64,000 bases of DNA. Source: Haberlea rhodopensis. Lineage: Eukaryota; Streptophyta; Magnoliopsida; Lamiales; Gesneriaceae. This document shows positions 35,969-49,375 of the stretch, in pieces. Below the pieces are notes generated by a model. The model was not told the origin of the DNA and searched no databases. It saw only the letters and a program-made list of their open reading frames with translations. The first letter of the stretch is position 1. Each line of letters starts with the position of its first letter. The translations under genes were made by a program, and so were the position numbers. Location: assembly GCA_907163345.1 (NCBI GenBank), contig CAJQUN010000015.1:11192886-11256885 (forward strand), read 5' to 3'.

Positions 35969-38180
35969 TGTGATGTCCGGGGATTAATGATGTTAATCCC
36001 GGTGTGGTATTAATCCTTGATGGATTTTTTTTAATTGTGGCAATTAGGAATTAATTGCGGTTTTGGGTCTCCCGAGGTTGTTTAATCGGGCATTTGGGAT
36101 CGCTGGATCCAAAGGTTGAGATTGTATTCTCATTTCGATGGAAAACCTTTGAGTTGGGTTTTTTAGTGAGACTTGGTGTCCGGGGTGCCTTATGTTGGGT
36201 TTTGAATTTGGGGATTTTTGGGTTAAAATCTAAAATGTTGATTTCAGTGTTTTCATGGAGTTTAATTGTTGTATTTGAGGTGTTGAGGTTGTATGGGGTG
36301 TTGGTTTGGAGTTTGGGTGTGAAAAACAACATTAAAGCTCGAGTTTTCGGAAAATCGTAGTCCGCGATCGATCTTGGCGAGGCGCCGATCGATCGCGACA
36401 TGCTACTGGATTTGGGAAGGCGATGAGCAGTAGCAGCGATCGATCGCGAGAAGTGGGCGATCGATCGCGAGGGCCTTGGCGATCGATCGCGAGATGTGGC
36501 GATCGATCGCGGCTTGTTTATTTTCGGACAGTAGGGTATGGCGATCGATCGCGGCTTGGCACCGATCGATCGCGGCCCTGTTCCCTTTGTTTTTTTTTTT
36601 CTTCAAATTTTGGAAAATGTCGGGATTTTGGAATCGGGGTTTTAAGGGGGCCGTTTCCGGGGCAATGTCTACATTCCAATGGGAATGCTATACTTTTAAA
36701 ATGGATTGGTTGAGGCCAAAGTTTAATAAAACGGAATTCCCGGTTGAATTCTTGGTTATCTTTTAAACTTGTTAATGGTATATTTTGGGTTTTATGCATG
36801 CTTAGCCGGGGGGGCTTTTATTTTGGTAATCGTCATGGATTGACGATATGATTGGGAGTCTTGAACGTGCTTGGACACGTGATCGCATGCCTTTGCTTGA
36901 TTTTGAGTTGTTTATGTGTTTTAGCACCTATTTCTCGAGGCATGGAACTCAAGCGAGGTTTGGCTTGGACTACGGAAACTTAAGGTACGTATGACATACG
37001 AGCATAGCCTATTATAGTGTTGCAACTGTGAAATGCATGATGTGTGATAATTGTATCAAACGGGTATTGGAACACATGGCATGTGGTAATTGCATCAGAT
37101 AGGTATGGAAATGCATGGTGCATGATATTTGCTATAAATGGATAACGATATGCATGGTAAATGGTATTTGCGTCAAATGGTTATACATTAGGAACTATAC
37201 GGTGCCGCTATTGAGCGAGCAATGATTTGGGATGCTGTCGCTGTTGAGCGACCATCGGTTATGACGCCGCTAGTGTTGAGCGTGCGCGGGGTTTAGAATG
37301 CCGCTATTGTGGAGCGAGCAATGGAATGGGAACATGGAATCATTGAATTGATTTATGTGATATTTACGGTCTTTTACATAATGATTTTACCATATTGATT
37401 ATGGAACTGGCATAATAGAACGGTATTAGTTAATCTATGTGACGACTAGCTGGTTTTTGGAATTTGATAAGTTTGGTTATTTTGAGAACAGGGACAATAC
37501 AGGGGATCCCGGATGAGGGTGTTACCATCCAGGGAGTATCATTTAAATTATAGCATTTACATTCTGTATTTGAATTGCAATGTTATGCTTATTGGATTGG
37601 TGGTATTGGTATGCTCACCCCGTGTGGGGGCTGTCTCTGTTGGGGCAGGTAACACAGGTGCAGCAGTAGCTTTGGAGTTGAGCTCGGGCTGATGATAGAG
37701 GTACTTCCAGGATCGAGGTACCAGAGCTGGTTGAATAAGTACATAGATCCAGTGTTGAGATCGAGCTGTGCTTGGGAGGTGCTTCCAGGATTGAAGTACC
37801 AGTAACGGTATCCGGTAGAGTGTTTTATACATCAGATACACGCTCATTCATTGGGTGCTCTTGTGTGAGTACATTTTACGTGTATATGGAATGTATAAAT
37901 GGACTACGGCTTTTCTCTGTTCATTTATGGGTTACATGCAATTAAATGTGGAATTGCTAAATGAACTAAGAGCATGTTAGTGTATTATGAGGGTGCATGT
38001 CATATATGTAATCTTGGTTGGGGGATTTGCATATTATATGGGATGAATGCAGGGATTTTTATGGATCACTAATGTGGTGTTGCACTTGCACAGGGCTTTT
38101 CCCCATGATTTTATGAATATATGCACTAATGGTATGGATTAATAGACTAATAACGGGTTAAGGGCACGGGGGTCCTTACA
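35969..38180 (+). repeat. 3' LTR of element II (2,212 bp), internally deleted
   Basis: Matches 29734-32285 but lacks about 340 bp (5' LTR ~29,965-30,305), joined at about 36,196-36,200 at a short shared TTGGG. The lost segment includes the TATA box. The palindrome cluster is at 36365-36572. Confidence 0.9.
36365..36572. repeat. Paired CGATCGATCG cluster, 8 copies (3' LTR II)
   Basis: Starts at 36365, 36386, 36437, 36458, 36480, 36500, 36542 and 36563. Same spacing as the 5' LTR copy within 1 bp. Confidence 0.93.
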
Positions 38181-39481
38181 CATACCATACATGCCTCTAA
38201 AGGTAATATAATTCACACCATAGCCCAACACCCACCAAAATATTATAATGGCTACAAACCATAGAAGTCAATTCTTTTCACCACCTATTAGCAACTAACA
38301 AGGTTTAGACCCTCACTTGAATTACATTTTAAGCATATTAACAAACACCTTCCATGCATGATTTTAGTCATCTTTTAACCAACAATAATACTAAGCCAAG
38401 ACATATTTCACAATTTATTTTCAACAATTAACCATTCAATAAAGTGAGCCACAATCGACTTCCAACAATCAAAAACATTCTTCATGCTATCCCATTCCAA
38501 ATTATAATGTTCATACTCAAATTATAGCCACATTATCGCCTTAACCCACCACGCCAAACCAAGTTTGCCTTCTACATTAACAAAACATCATCCAACCACA
38601 AGGCACAACATATAGAAGTCTTGTACCTATACCAATACATGTTGGAATACACATTTTCTTGCATAAACTTCACCTACACACCCTAATACATGCTGGATAC
38701 AAACACACGCACAGAACACACACTCACGCACACTTTGCTGCACACACACGAACACACACTAGCAAACCCTTCCAAAATGCTAGCAAAATCGAACCAAAAC
38801 TTCATCAAAAATTCGAGGGATTACAGGGGAAAAACGATTGAAGGATGTGGAGAATTACCCACAAAATTATTGGGAGAAAATCGTCCCCAAAACGGACGAA
38901 TTCGCGATTTTTACCGCTGCGCTTCCTTGCAAGATCCGGACGCAATCCGCGACGAAACTTCATGTTCTTGGTATGGAAAGAAGCGCCTGGGAGAGACGAA
39001 GGCGATGGCGGTTCAGACGCGCCGGAAGGAGCTCGGACGGCGGCGAGCGCGCACGATTTAGCGGCGAGGGTCGAGCAGCAACGAAGAGAAAAGGAGATCG
39101 GGTTTTGTGTGCGTGATTTTACACGTTTTAATGTGTGTCCGAAAATGCCAACATAACATATTTATTTTTTGTACCCTGACCCGGTTTTGTACATCGAAGT
39201 GTCGCCGGTGCACTGATATATTATTTATAGACAACGATTGGAATTTATACGCACTCCAAAAACCCGAAACTTAAATTCTTCATTTTAATTAATTTATCTC
39301 TAAAATATTATCGGAGTATATTTTACAATCTCAAAATATTTTATGATCCGATTAATTTGCCAGTTGACCTTCACTTGGTCAATTCCACTTCTAATTAATT
39401 AATTCTAAATTAATTATCAATAAAATCCAAATCATATTTAGTCCAACAAATGATTATAATAAATCTGGACATCACAGATGG

Positions 39482-41892
39482 GGTATAGTAGGCTTAGTGA
39501 TGCTACTATCTCGATTATATACAATGTGTCGCAAAGATGATGCGACGATGTGGTATAGTAGGCTTGGTGTTGCCACTATATCGATTATTTACGATGTGGT
39601 CGCCGTTGACGAGCGAGCGATGTGATATTGGGTCGCCACTGAGGATTGAGCGATGTGATTTGGGTCACCACTGATAAGTGAGTGATGTGGTCGCCGCTGG
39701 CAAGCGAGCGACGTGTATATTTCAGGGTCAATGCTAGAGAGAGCATGTGACGTGTCTATTGATATTGAGTCGGTGCTAGGGAGAGCATGCGATGTGATTA
39801 TTGTCGGGATCGACACTAGATTGTGCAATGTATTTTATGTGCCTCCACTATAGAGGGAGGGTGATGAATAGACGTTAATTTAAATTGACCTTGTTGAGTT
39901 GACGTATTGTGATAATCAATTGTACAGGTAAAAGCGATCATGGAGAGAGTGGATGAAGAGACATTATTGTTTTCTTTCATTTTTATTGCAGTGGATGCAA
40001 TAGCTGGGTGTGATTGATACCGATATATTGATGACATTTCTTGGCGAGATGATGGTATGATTATATGGTGATATTTGAGATTTATAATATTTGCCGCTAT
40101 CATATCGAAACGATGGAAATATTGTGAATGCCGCTGATATGTCGAGGCAATGAATATTTTTGGACGGTCATATTATTGATGATGAGTATATCAATTGTGT
40201 ATTGATATGAATTATATTTTGTGGAATATTTATGTTGAGAACAGGGATAGTTTAAAGGATCGAGTGTGGATCCACTGTGTACAGTAAGTGTTATTATATC
40301 TTATTGATTTAAGAATCTAATTTTATTCATGGCGATTAGATATTATATGGATGCCAATAGTGGCGATGAGATTATGTATGCCAGTGTTGGCAATTAGTAT
40401 TGATTTATATTGCTATTGTGTTAGCAACGAATAGTAGGGTGTCGTCATTCGGCGATGAATATTGACGTGCTGTTATTATGTTAGCATGAGTATTACTGTA
40501 CTGTTATTGTGCTAGCGACGTATATTGATGATGTGTTCATTTAAGATAGCTGTGGACATTGTGTTATTGTTGTTCCTTGGGTACATGAGATGTAGGCCCA
40601 AGAGGATATTGAAATGTTCCAGAGGAACAAGGAGTTGAGGTAAACTATTACGTTTGGTTTGGCATGTGAATATATGTTAATATCTGTGATAATCGCTTGA
40701 GATGGTATTTATTACTGTGAAAAGCTTGCTAGATTGATATATTGTAGGAGTAGTTGGTGAACGTGATCATGTTAACCTGAGCTTAATGGGTACGTCACGG
40801 GATGACGTGGGATCACTATGAATGTCGTGTGTGGACATATGATCTTTGTGACCATTCATGATGAATGAATTATTATGTTTCAAATGTTTCGAGGATTAGT
40901 TAAAGATTGAAATGAATTGCGTCATTGAGGCATGCAATTGATTCTTATGTTGAATTTCAATCATCTAGATATGTGATAGTGTGCTGTAGCATGTTGTGTA
41001 TAGGATTGCGTGAAACTTTTGATTCAAGGAATTGATGTTTGATATGGAAATATTATGAATATCGAAATGCGTAAATGACAAGATAATAGTTGGGTGATGT
41101 AATGTGGAAATGTTGATACTTAAGAGTACGTGAGTACTGTAATGAGCATAATACTATGATGCCATTGTGTATTGTAGATGATTCCATTTACAAAGGTATG
41201 TCACAAACTATTCGATATTGATGTTGATGCCTTGTTTTAGATGAGTATAATCGTGACATGAGAATATTGGTGTTAAGCCATTTATCATGATTTGATACTG
41301 ATGGTCTGTGGCTGTTGGTGTGTATAATGTGTATATACGTATGAGAGAATGACTAATGGGTTTTCTAGTCATTACCTTGCACCAGATAATAGCCAGGAGA
41401 TGATATATGAAAGGTTGATGCAGAAAGGCTCAAGAGTACCGTTACTTCATACGGACGATGGTGATGATGTTGGTATAAGTTGCATACATTTGCAACGACA
41501 CAGGTATGAAGTTAATTACGATAAAGGTTGGTGTATTGTCATATATTCTTAAATATACATGAAAGCATGGACTGCATGATTTAGCGAGATTATATGATGG
41601 GTACTGTGATGAAAGTAAACTATGACGGAAATAAGAATCTGTGCAAGGGAACTGTGCCGATGAACGTACCCAGGTAGTGAAATATGACAGAGAAGCTTGA
41701 TGGTTAATCGCTTCTTGCGATCGTTGGTGCAATGGAGCACATGAGTGAACCATGATGATTCCGATGACTGTCATCCTATGGATGGTAAAGTCACTATCTT
41801 GAGCTATATACGGTACGTAAATTTTACAGTTGGCTTTTATGGTAAGCATGCTTTTGAATTTCGAGGGCGAAATTTTATATGTTGGGGAGAAT
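39482..41892 (+). mobile_element. Internal region A of family III (second part), coding-free
   Basis: Resumes exactly where 27,895 stopped. It holds degenerate GGTCGCC..GAGCGAGCGATGTG repeats (39,590-39,790) and unique AT-rich DNA. The end TTCGAGGGCGAAATTTTATATG resembles the pol end and purine tract of Tekay elements (ATGTTGGGGAGAAT at 41,879-41,892). No protein gene is supported; 39,482-40,680 is duplicated at 45,790-46,984. Confidence 0.8.
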
Positions 41893-44830
41893 TGTGATGT
41901 CCAGATTTATTAATAATCATTTATTGGATTAAATTATGATATTTATATGGTGTGTCGGGATTTAATTTTGGGTATCGGACTTTGGGCCGGAGTCGAGATA
42001 AATAATTCCGGGGTTTATTTGATAATGTAATTAAATCCAAGGGGATTTCATATTATTTGTAATTGAGATTTTAATTTAATTTGAGTGGTAGGGATCAATT
42101 ATAACACTAGGGTTGGATTTTAACATAAAACCCACATTTGTTTTCCTCTCCTCCCATACCATCGACCCGCCTCTTCTCCTTTCCCCACTCTTCGCGTCGC
42201 TTCTCTCTATCAGCCGAAAGAGGTGATTTTTCTTCTTGCTTTTCGACATGAGTTGTGTGCAGGTATGTGTGTGAGATTTTTCATGTTTCCTCAACCAATT
42301 ACTCTACTTGTTCTTCGAATTAGGAGCTGTTTCTTTTACACGATGTGATGCCAAGTTGGGTTCGAATTTTTAATTGCTGCATGTGTCTGTGTGGCTCGAT
42401 TCCTTGCTGTTTGGGGCTCGATTTTGAGGTATTTTCGGAGTGATATTGCTGCTGCTACTTGACAGAAACTATGTAGCTAATTAGTTCAAACCTTGTGTGG
42501 TTTTGGTTGAAGCTCACGTTGTTTTGCGGGGAGAAGCCATTGTCGATAATATTGTGCTTGCAAACCATAATTTTTAGGTCTTAGTTCGAAAATCTTGCTG
42601 CCCTTCTTGTTCGAAATTCTTGCTGTTTTTATTTAGAAATTTCTGCTGCAAACCACTACTATATGGATCGAAATTCTCATGGTTTTGATTTGATTTTAGT
42701 TTGTTTTGGAAGTTAGAAACTGATGCTATGTATTGAGTTTATGGGGGGTGTCTATGACTTGATTTTTTGGAGCTGTCTTGGTTGTTTATAGGGGCTGATT
42801 TTAGCTTGAAGATTTCAAAAAAAATATTGAGTTTGGGTTTGAGTTTTGTTATTATTCTTGGCTCGAAATCCTGCTGCCATGGTTAGAGATTTCTATGGTA
42901 TTGGCTTAAAAATAATGCTCATAAAGTGTTTGATATAATGTTTAAGTGGAGTTCAAGTGTAACCAAAAGCTATACTAAATGTTTGGAAAGAAAGCGTACT
43001 TTTGGAAAAAAAATTATCATGGTAGTGTGAGTTATGACATGGAATAAGATTGTGGTGATGTGTATGCATGAATGGGCATTATATGAGTTTAGATTGAAAC
43101 TCAATGCATGTTTAATTGTTTAAGTTGAATTCAAACAAATAAATGACTTTATGTTGAGATTAAGGGAATTAGATTTAAAAGGGTAGAATCTCGTATCTAC
43201 ATGGATCCTTTCTTCATGTCTTGGTTTGAATGTTGGAACATGTTAATTGGCTTAATTGGATTGTTTTAGTTAGACACTAGTTGGATGTTATTATGCAAAC
43301 ACCATGCACTTCCTTTTCCCCTGTTGAACTGCTGTATCCAGTGAACTGCTATGTGAGTTGGGTGTGATCTAGCACGTATGGGTGTGTGTTTTCTGCATCA
43401 TGTGTGTTGATGTAGCGGTTGGTGGGAGAAAATGGGGTTTTGCATCACCAACGAATTATCATGATTCATGTGAGGATGTGTGCATCAAAGTATTGATTAT
43501 GATTTGATTCATAATATGGAGCTATTGATTTGTGATATGGAAATGAAAGTAAGAACTATTTGATGGATATTCATTGCTTGGATTATGAGCTAATATAGAC
43601 ACTACACGAGACTTCGGACGTTGATGAAAGCTTGCTCATGTTGTCTACTATAAAGTACGTGGTGACGTACGAGCAGGTATATCTAGTATCTATACATTCA
43701 TGTACACATGTAATTTGAATATGATGTTTCAGGTTAATCGATTGAATCTGATAATTGAGTTTAAAATACGTAGTTTGGTAGATACGTAGTTGTACGTGAT
43801 CCGAGGATATGAGTAAAGAAAAGAATATGTGTATATATGTGTTGTGTGAGGGACACGTAGTGGTACGTGATCCGGTTATACTAGTTGAGTATTGATGCCT
43901 TGGGCATGAGCGATATGAGAAAGTGTCGAGAATGAGATAGTGGGATAACCAGGTTTACATTGATGTTGAATTATTTATGTTGAGCATAAATAATATATTG
44001 TTGTTGTATTGAATTCATAGTGTTGTTGAGTATCATATTTTCAATGATAATACTAAACTTGACATTATGAAAGTGCGTAAGTTTGAAACAGGAACAATGC
44101 GTGGAAGCTATACAAATTCGGAATTGTACAGGGAGTATATTTTATGAGTTTTGAATAATCTAAACTGTTGCATTATGATTTTGTATATCGATTTGTGATT
44201 GAATATTGAGTTGGAGTATGCTCACCCTGTGTGGGGGCTGTTTCTGTTGAAACAGGTACAACAGGTACGATGCTGTTTTGGGGTGATAGGCTCGAACCTT
44301 GTTGGATAATGCTTCCAGAAGCATAGTATGAGATCGAGCTGATGGTATATGTTATTTATGCATCAGGATTGGTATTTGTATTCGTTGCTCTTCTGTGAGC
44401 ACTTGTGTCTGTATATGGACTGTATAAGGGTGTTGAAACCCACTTTTGATGTCTTATTAGTGTGGTGTTTTCCCTGGCTGGGAATTTACTTAGTGTTAGT
44501 ATTATGTTTTAGTATTGTGTTTGTTCATAGTTGGGAGTTATTACTAGTGATGTGTTTCTATTCCCGGATAGCTCAGATTATGGGGAGACTCAGCCCAAAT
44601 TTTTATAAAAACCCGCAATATAAAAGTGGTGTAATGGGGATGGAAATGGGCGAAATCTTTGAGTCTAATTGTTGGTAGAGATGATCATATAATGTTGAAC
44701 AATATTTATGTCATGGGATTATGGGAAACATGTAATGATTCTTTTTAAAGAATGAAAAGAAAATGAAAAATTTATACATATACGATGTCATAAATGAACT
44801 AATGACGAGTTTAGGTGCTGGGGTCTTACA
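41893..44830 (+). repeat. Family III LTR B (2,938 bp), shared by two internal regions
   Basis: TGTGATGTCCAG ... GGGGTCTTACA. It is preceded by a purine tract (end of internal A) and followed by a primer site (start of internal B), so it serves as 3' LTR for one unit and 5' LTR for the next. It has no CGATCGATCG cluster. Confidence 0.88.
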
Positions 44831-44834
44831 TTAG

Positions 44835-44846
44835 TGGTATCAGAGC
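44835..44846 (+). promoter_or_regulatory. Primer binding site (tRNA-iMet), internal region B
   Basis: TGGTATCAGAGC, 4 nt after LTR B. Confidence 0.9.
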
Positions 44847-45552
44847 AGTGGTTAGCTCTTTGGGATGTTTAATGGTCTAGGGATGTGTTGATAGACATGT
44901 ATATCACATACTTTTATGCATGATTGCGGTTTTCTGTCATTGTGACATGACGCCTACTATGTGCATTTTATGATATGAAGCAATGAAAATTGGTGTTATT
45001 GCTAACCATCGTGATTGCAGGAACGTATGAGATACGATGAACATACACAATGAGGGTGGTATGGTTGAAAAGCCTCGAGTATGGTAACTCGTTTTATTAT
45101 CCTTAGCTTGACTATGGTAAACATGATAATGCCTTTTAAGGTGCGTGATGGATGACATCGCTGACGACAATTAATGTTGATAATAAGTGGACGTTGTTAC
45201 TAGTAGAGGGATAAATGCATTTTATTGAGTTGAGTTTTGTGTACATGTTATGTGTATATGTATGTGCAGTGCTGAGAAATCTGATTTTGCAGGAGAAATC
45301 AGAAAATGAGATATGATATCTGAGAATAGGAAATGGCAGGCAGTACTGTGCGGTTGGAGTATGACAACAGATGATGTGACAATCGGGCATGTGTGTGTCA
45401 TTTACAGGATGGCACAGGTACGTGTTGATGTACGAGCATGTATTGATATTTATATTGATGTTGTTAGGATATAAAGATGATGGTAAATGCATGATGATAT
45501 GGAGGGTCGCTGAAATGAACGACGTGTTGTTATTCTTGTTGTTGTTATTGAT

Positions 45553-45836
45553 TGTGTCGCAGTAGTAGGGGAGCGACGATGGGGTATAGTAGGCTTGGTG
45601 ATGCTACTATATCGATTATATATTGTGTCGCAGTAGTAGGGGAGCGACGATGGGGTATAGTAGGCTTGGTGATGCTACTATATCGATTATATATTGTGTC
45701 GCAGTAGTAGGGGTGCGACGATGGGGTATAGTAGGCTTGGTGATGCTACTATATCGATTATATATTGTGTCGCAGTAGTAGGGGAGCGACGATGGGGTAT
45801 AGTAGGCTTAGTGATGCTACTATATCGATTATATAC
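45553..45836 (+). repeat. 71-bp hairpin array (internal region B), 4 units
   Basis: Units start at 45553, 45624, 45695 and 45766. They continue into degenerate units with GTCGC/GCGAC-type stems to about 46,030. Confidence 0.92.
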
Positions 45837-47543
45837 AATGTGTCGCAAAGATGATGCGACGATGTGGTATAGTAGGCTTGGTGTTGCCACTATATCGATT
45901 ATTTACGATGTGGTCGCCATTGACGAGCGAGCGATGTGATATTGGGTCGCCACTGAGGAGTGAGCGATGTGATTCGGGTCACCACTGATAAGCGAGTGAT
46001 GTGGTCGCCGCTGGAAGCGAGCGACGTGTATATTTTAGGGTCAATGCTAGAGAGAGCATGTGACGTGTCTATTGATATTGAGTCAGTGCTAGGGAGAGAA
46101 TGCGATGTGATTATTGTCGGGATCGACACTAGATTGTGCAATGTATTTTATGTGCCTCCACTATAGAGGGAGGGTGATGAATAGACGTTAAATTAAATTG
46201 ACCTTGTTGAGTTGACGTATTGTGATAATCAATTGTACAGGTAAAAGCGATCATGGAGAGAGTGGATGAAGAGACATTATTGTTTTCTTTCATTTTTATT
46301 GCAGTGGACGCAATAGCAGGGTGTGATTGATACCGATATATTGATGACATTTCTTGGCGAGATGATGGTATGATTATATGGTGATATTTGAGATTTATAA
46401 TATTTGCCGCTATCATATCGAAACGATGGAAATATTGTGAATGCCGCTGATATGTCGAGGCAATGAATATTTTTGGACGGTCATATTATTGATGATGAGT
46501 ATATCAATTGTGTATTGATATGAATTATATTTTGTGGAATATTTATGTTGAGAACATGGATAGTTTAAAGGATCGAGTGTGGATCCACTGTGTACAATAA
46601 GTGTTATTATATCTTATTGATTTAAGAATCTAATTTTATTCATGGCGATTAGATATTATATGGATGCCAGTAGTGGCGATGAGATTATGTATGCCAGTGT
46701 TGGCAATTAGTATTGATTTATATTGCTATTGTGTTAGCAACGAATAGTAGGGTGTCGTCATTCGGCGATGAATATTGACGTGCTGTTATTATGTTAGCAT
46801 GAGTATTACTGTACTGTTATTGTTCTAGCGATGTATATTGATGATGTGTTCATTTAAGATAGCTGTGGACATTGTGTTATTGTTGCTCCTTGGGTACATG
46901 AGATGTAGGCCCAAGAGGATATTGAAATGTTCCAGAGGAACAAGGAGTTGAGGTAAACTATTATGTTTGGTTTGTCATGTGAATTGTGAGACCCCGTTAT
47001 CTCAAACATACTAATAGTTGCGATTAAGAGAACTAAACATTCATGTGCATTTATCAGAGTAATAAGTCGTGTTGATTAACCCGAGCTTAAGAGATTACAG
47101 TACCAAAAGTTTCAAAAAGGAATTTCACATATTCCTACAAAAGGTACTACACTATAGTCTTACTCTACTTCGTGTAGAAGCTATACAAAAATTTCTCTAA
47201 CATGCTAATCCTGTAGCACTTCTTATAGCTCAGCATTTCAACCCCGACCCTGGTTCTCATCATCAAAAGCACCTACAAAGACAACCCCCAACACATGAGA
47301 ATAACATAATTCATATTCAACATAATATGAATGTAAGACGTAAATGCATAATCATAAATACAAAGTACTTCCTGTATTTCCAAGCATTTACAACGCCCAT
47401 TGGTTGTCCCTGTACCATAACTCATAATAAACACATTATATGAAATTATGGATCCTTTAATACTGTCATGACATATCACCTCTTTCTTTACATAGCTTTT
47501 GAGTCATATATCAACAGTTATTTTAATGCTTCTTGCTTCAACA

Positions 47544-47721
47544 TCTCATAATGAGCGGTACATTCTTCCCCGCTTCATTACTACATAATCTCATAATGAG
47601 CGGTACAATCTTCCCCGCTTCATTACCATAATTTCATAATGAGCGGTACAATCTTCCCCGCTTCATTACTACATAATCTCATAATGAGCGGTACAATCTT
47701 CCCCGCTTCATTACTACATAA
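47544..47721. repeat. 45-bp tandem array, 4 units (3' LTR IV)
   Basis: Units of TCTCATAATGAGCGGTACA..CTTCCCCGCTTCATTA type, period 44-45 bp. CTCATAATGAG is nearly self-complementary and AGCGG/CCGCT can pair. Second copy at 54727-54905. Confidence 0.92.
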
Positions 47722-48105
47722 CAAGCATAAGCATTAAACATACACTGTGATCTCTCTTGACTCGTGGAATACACCTCTTTATTCCACATCACAATATGCA
47801 ACAACAATGCATAATATGCAACAACAATGCATAATAACATGTATCATACTCTTAATGCATCACATTGCATTCATCATGTGTCAAATAGACAAACATAAAG
47901 TACATGTTACCGTTGGGATGCCCGTACGTCGCTTACGTACCTTTCCAAAATGTAGTGTGTTGTGGGACTTTATCCTCTGCGCTGTGTAGCTGTCTGTGAA
48001 GGCTCTACACCAGTGTACAACACAATATTAGATGTCTCATTACAATCCAATATCAAAAATTAAACAAAATATAACAATTTATATTTTTTATCATTCTGGG
48101 TCTCT

Positions 48106-48206
48106 CGATCGATCGGCCCCTCTTCTCAATCGATCGAGAAGACGCCTTCTATCAAAGTCAAGATTCTGCCTCGCTCGATCGATCGAGATGAAATGTCGAT
48201 CGATCG
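48106..48206. repeat. Paired CGATCGATCG cluster, 4 copies (3' LTR IV)
   Basis: Pairs at 48106/48127 and 48176/48197, both 21 bp apart. The second copy reads CAATCGATCG, a CpG transition. Confidence 0.93.
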
Positions 48207-49375
48207 AGATGCTCTGTTCGAGAAATACCATCCCAGAATTCTCGAACACCTATTTTTACACCCTTCGATCTAGCATATAAGATACACCACATGTTTGAAT
48301 AATTATGCTAGCAGTTACAATACACTACCCTTAGTGTATTCATATCAAATTTACACCGCAAATATAAATCCACATGCATAAACGTCGTCTCAACCAACTT
48401 TTCTGAAAAACAGGGCATTGTCTTCCTGCCCAGATTTTCGAGTACCCACTTTCAAGCAATTAAAAATCTACCACATAAGTCATGAGGTTTGCTCGAATAA
48501 AAACGTCCTGGGATTTACAAAATTACCATGCATGTACTCAAATCGAAGGTTCACCAAAAACCCATCTAACATGCATACTATCACCTTCTCAATATCACTC
48601 CCATTCCACATTTTTCCAGAAAAACAGGGCAATTATCTACCCAGATTTTCGAACACCCTTTTTCACATGCTTAAATCCTTAACATAAAACATGTAACATG
48701 CTCAAGGAAAAATATTGAGAGCTTCATATAACACCATGTAAGCATTTAAATCAAAGGTTTCAAGAAACCTAAGCTAACATGCCATTTTTACACTACTCAA
48801 AAGCAAGAACTTAAACAAGTTTAAATCGAAAAAAGGGCATGGTTTCTCACCCTACTTTGCTCCGATTTTTGAAAGGCTTCCAAGGAATGAAAAAGGCAAG
48901 GCTCCTCAAGATTATGCTTAACAGATGCTGGAGTTTATTTGGGAGAGAAGGATCGAGATTTGGAAATGAAGGAGAAGGCTGAATGATTGTGCCAAGTGGG
49001 GTGACTAATCAGCCTTGTACAATTGATTGGTATGGGTTGGGGGGGGGGGGTGGTTGGGTGTTGGGTGGTATGATGTGTTATGTTTTGGTCCCGGTATTTA
49101 ACACGATGTATTAAAATATCCTCACATGATATTTATAGTATTTTCTCATTAAAATACTTCAATTCCCATTTAACATGCTTTACCAAAACAAATAACACAC
49201 ACCCCAAATAAACATGCCACAACCCCAAAATCTCAACATATAGCACATGCATCCTGAAATTTATTTCCTCAATAATATTAATTCAATCCCATGAATTAAC
49301 ACCCAAATAAACATAATTTAAAATTAATGATTAAAATCACATAATCATTTCGGGGATATCACAATACTCCCCTAC

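Larger units (their letters stand above)
29734..38180 (+). mobile_element. Element II: complete coding-free LTR retrotransposon (LARD-like)
   Basis: LTRs begin TGTGATGTCCGGGG and end GGGGTYCTTACA, flanked by CATAC (29729-29733 and 38181-38185). The 3.7-kb internal region has no gag or pol but keeps a primer site, hairpin-rich tandem arrays and a Tekay-like 3' end (TTTCGAGGACGGAATTTTA). It fits a large retrotransposon derivative that depends on another element's proteins. The LTRs show roughly 18 substitutions by eye. Confidence 0.9.
27896..39476 (-). mobile_element. Reverse solo LTR of family III, split by element II
   Basis: 27896-29733 and 38186-39476 are the reverse complement of the LTR at 41893-44830, from its end (GTAAGACCCC..) to its start (..TGGACATCACA). 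The flanking 5-bp duplication GATGG (27891-27895 and 39477-39481) shows a real insertion, and no internal region or second LTR is present, so it is a solo LTR of about 3.1 kb. Element II interrupts it. The GC-rich part at 38,850-39,110 is LTR leader; its small open frames are not supported as genes. Confidence 0.9.
44831..46984 (+). mobile_element. Internal region B of family III, interrupted by element IV
   Basis: Near-identical to internal region A without its solo LTR. It stops at GTCATGTGAAT, where element IV is inserted. The remaining ~1.2 kb seen in copy A is not found on the other side. Confidence 0.85.
46985..49363 (-). repeat. 3' LTR of element IV (2,379 bp)
   Basis: Near-identical to 54167-56547. 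Holds a 45-bp array (47544-47721) and four CGATCGATCG-type decamers (48106-48206). Confidence 0.93.

Noticed and set aside
38690..39156. Arg/Lys-rich frames of 92-123 codons
   Set aside because: They translate the GC-rich leader of a reverse family III LTR; the similar leader of LTR V gives comparable frames on the other strand, so they are not a gene.
39816..40103. 95-codon minus-strand frame, repeated at 46,129-46,416
   Set aside because: Repeated because internal regions A and B of family III are duplicates; reads against the element and has no recognisable domain.
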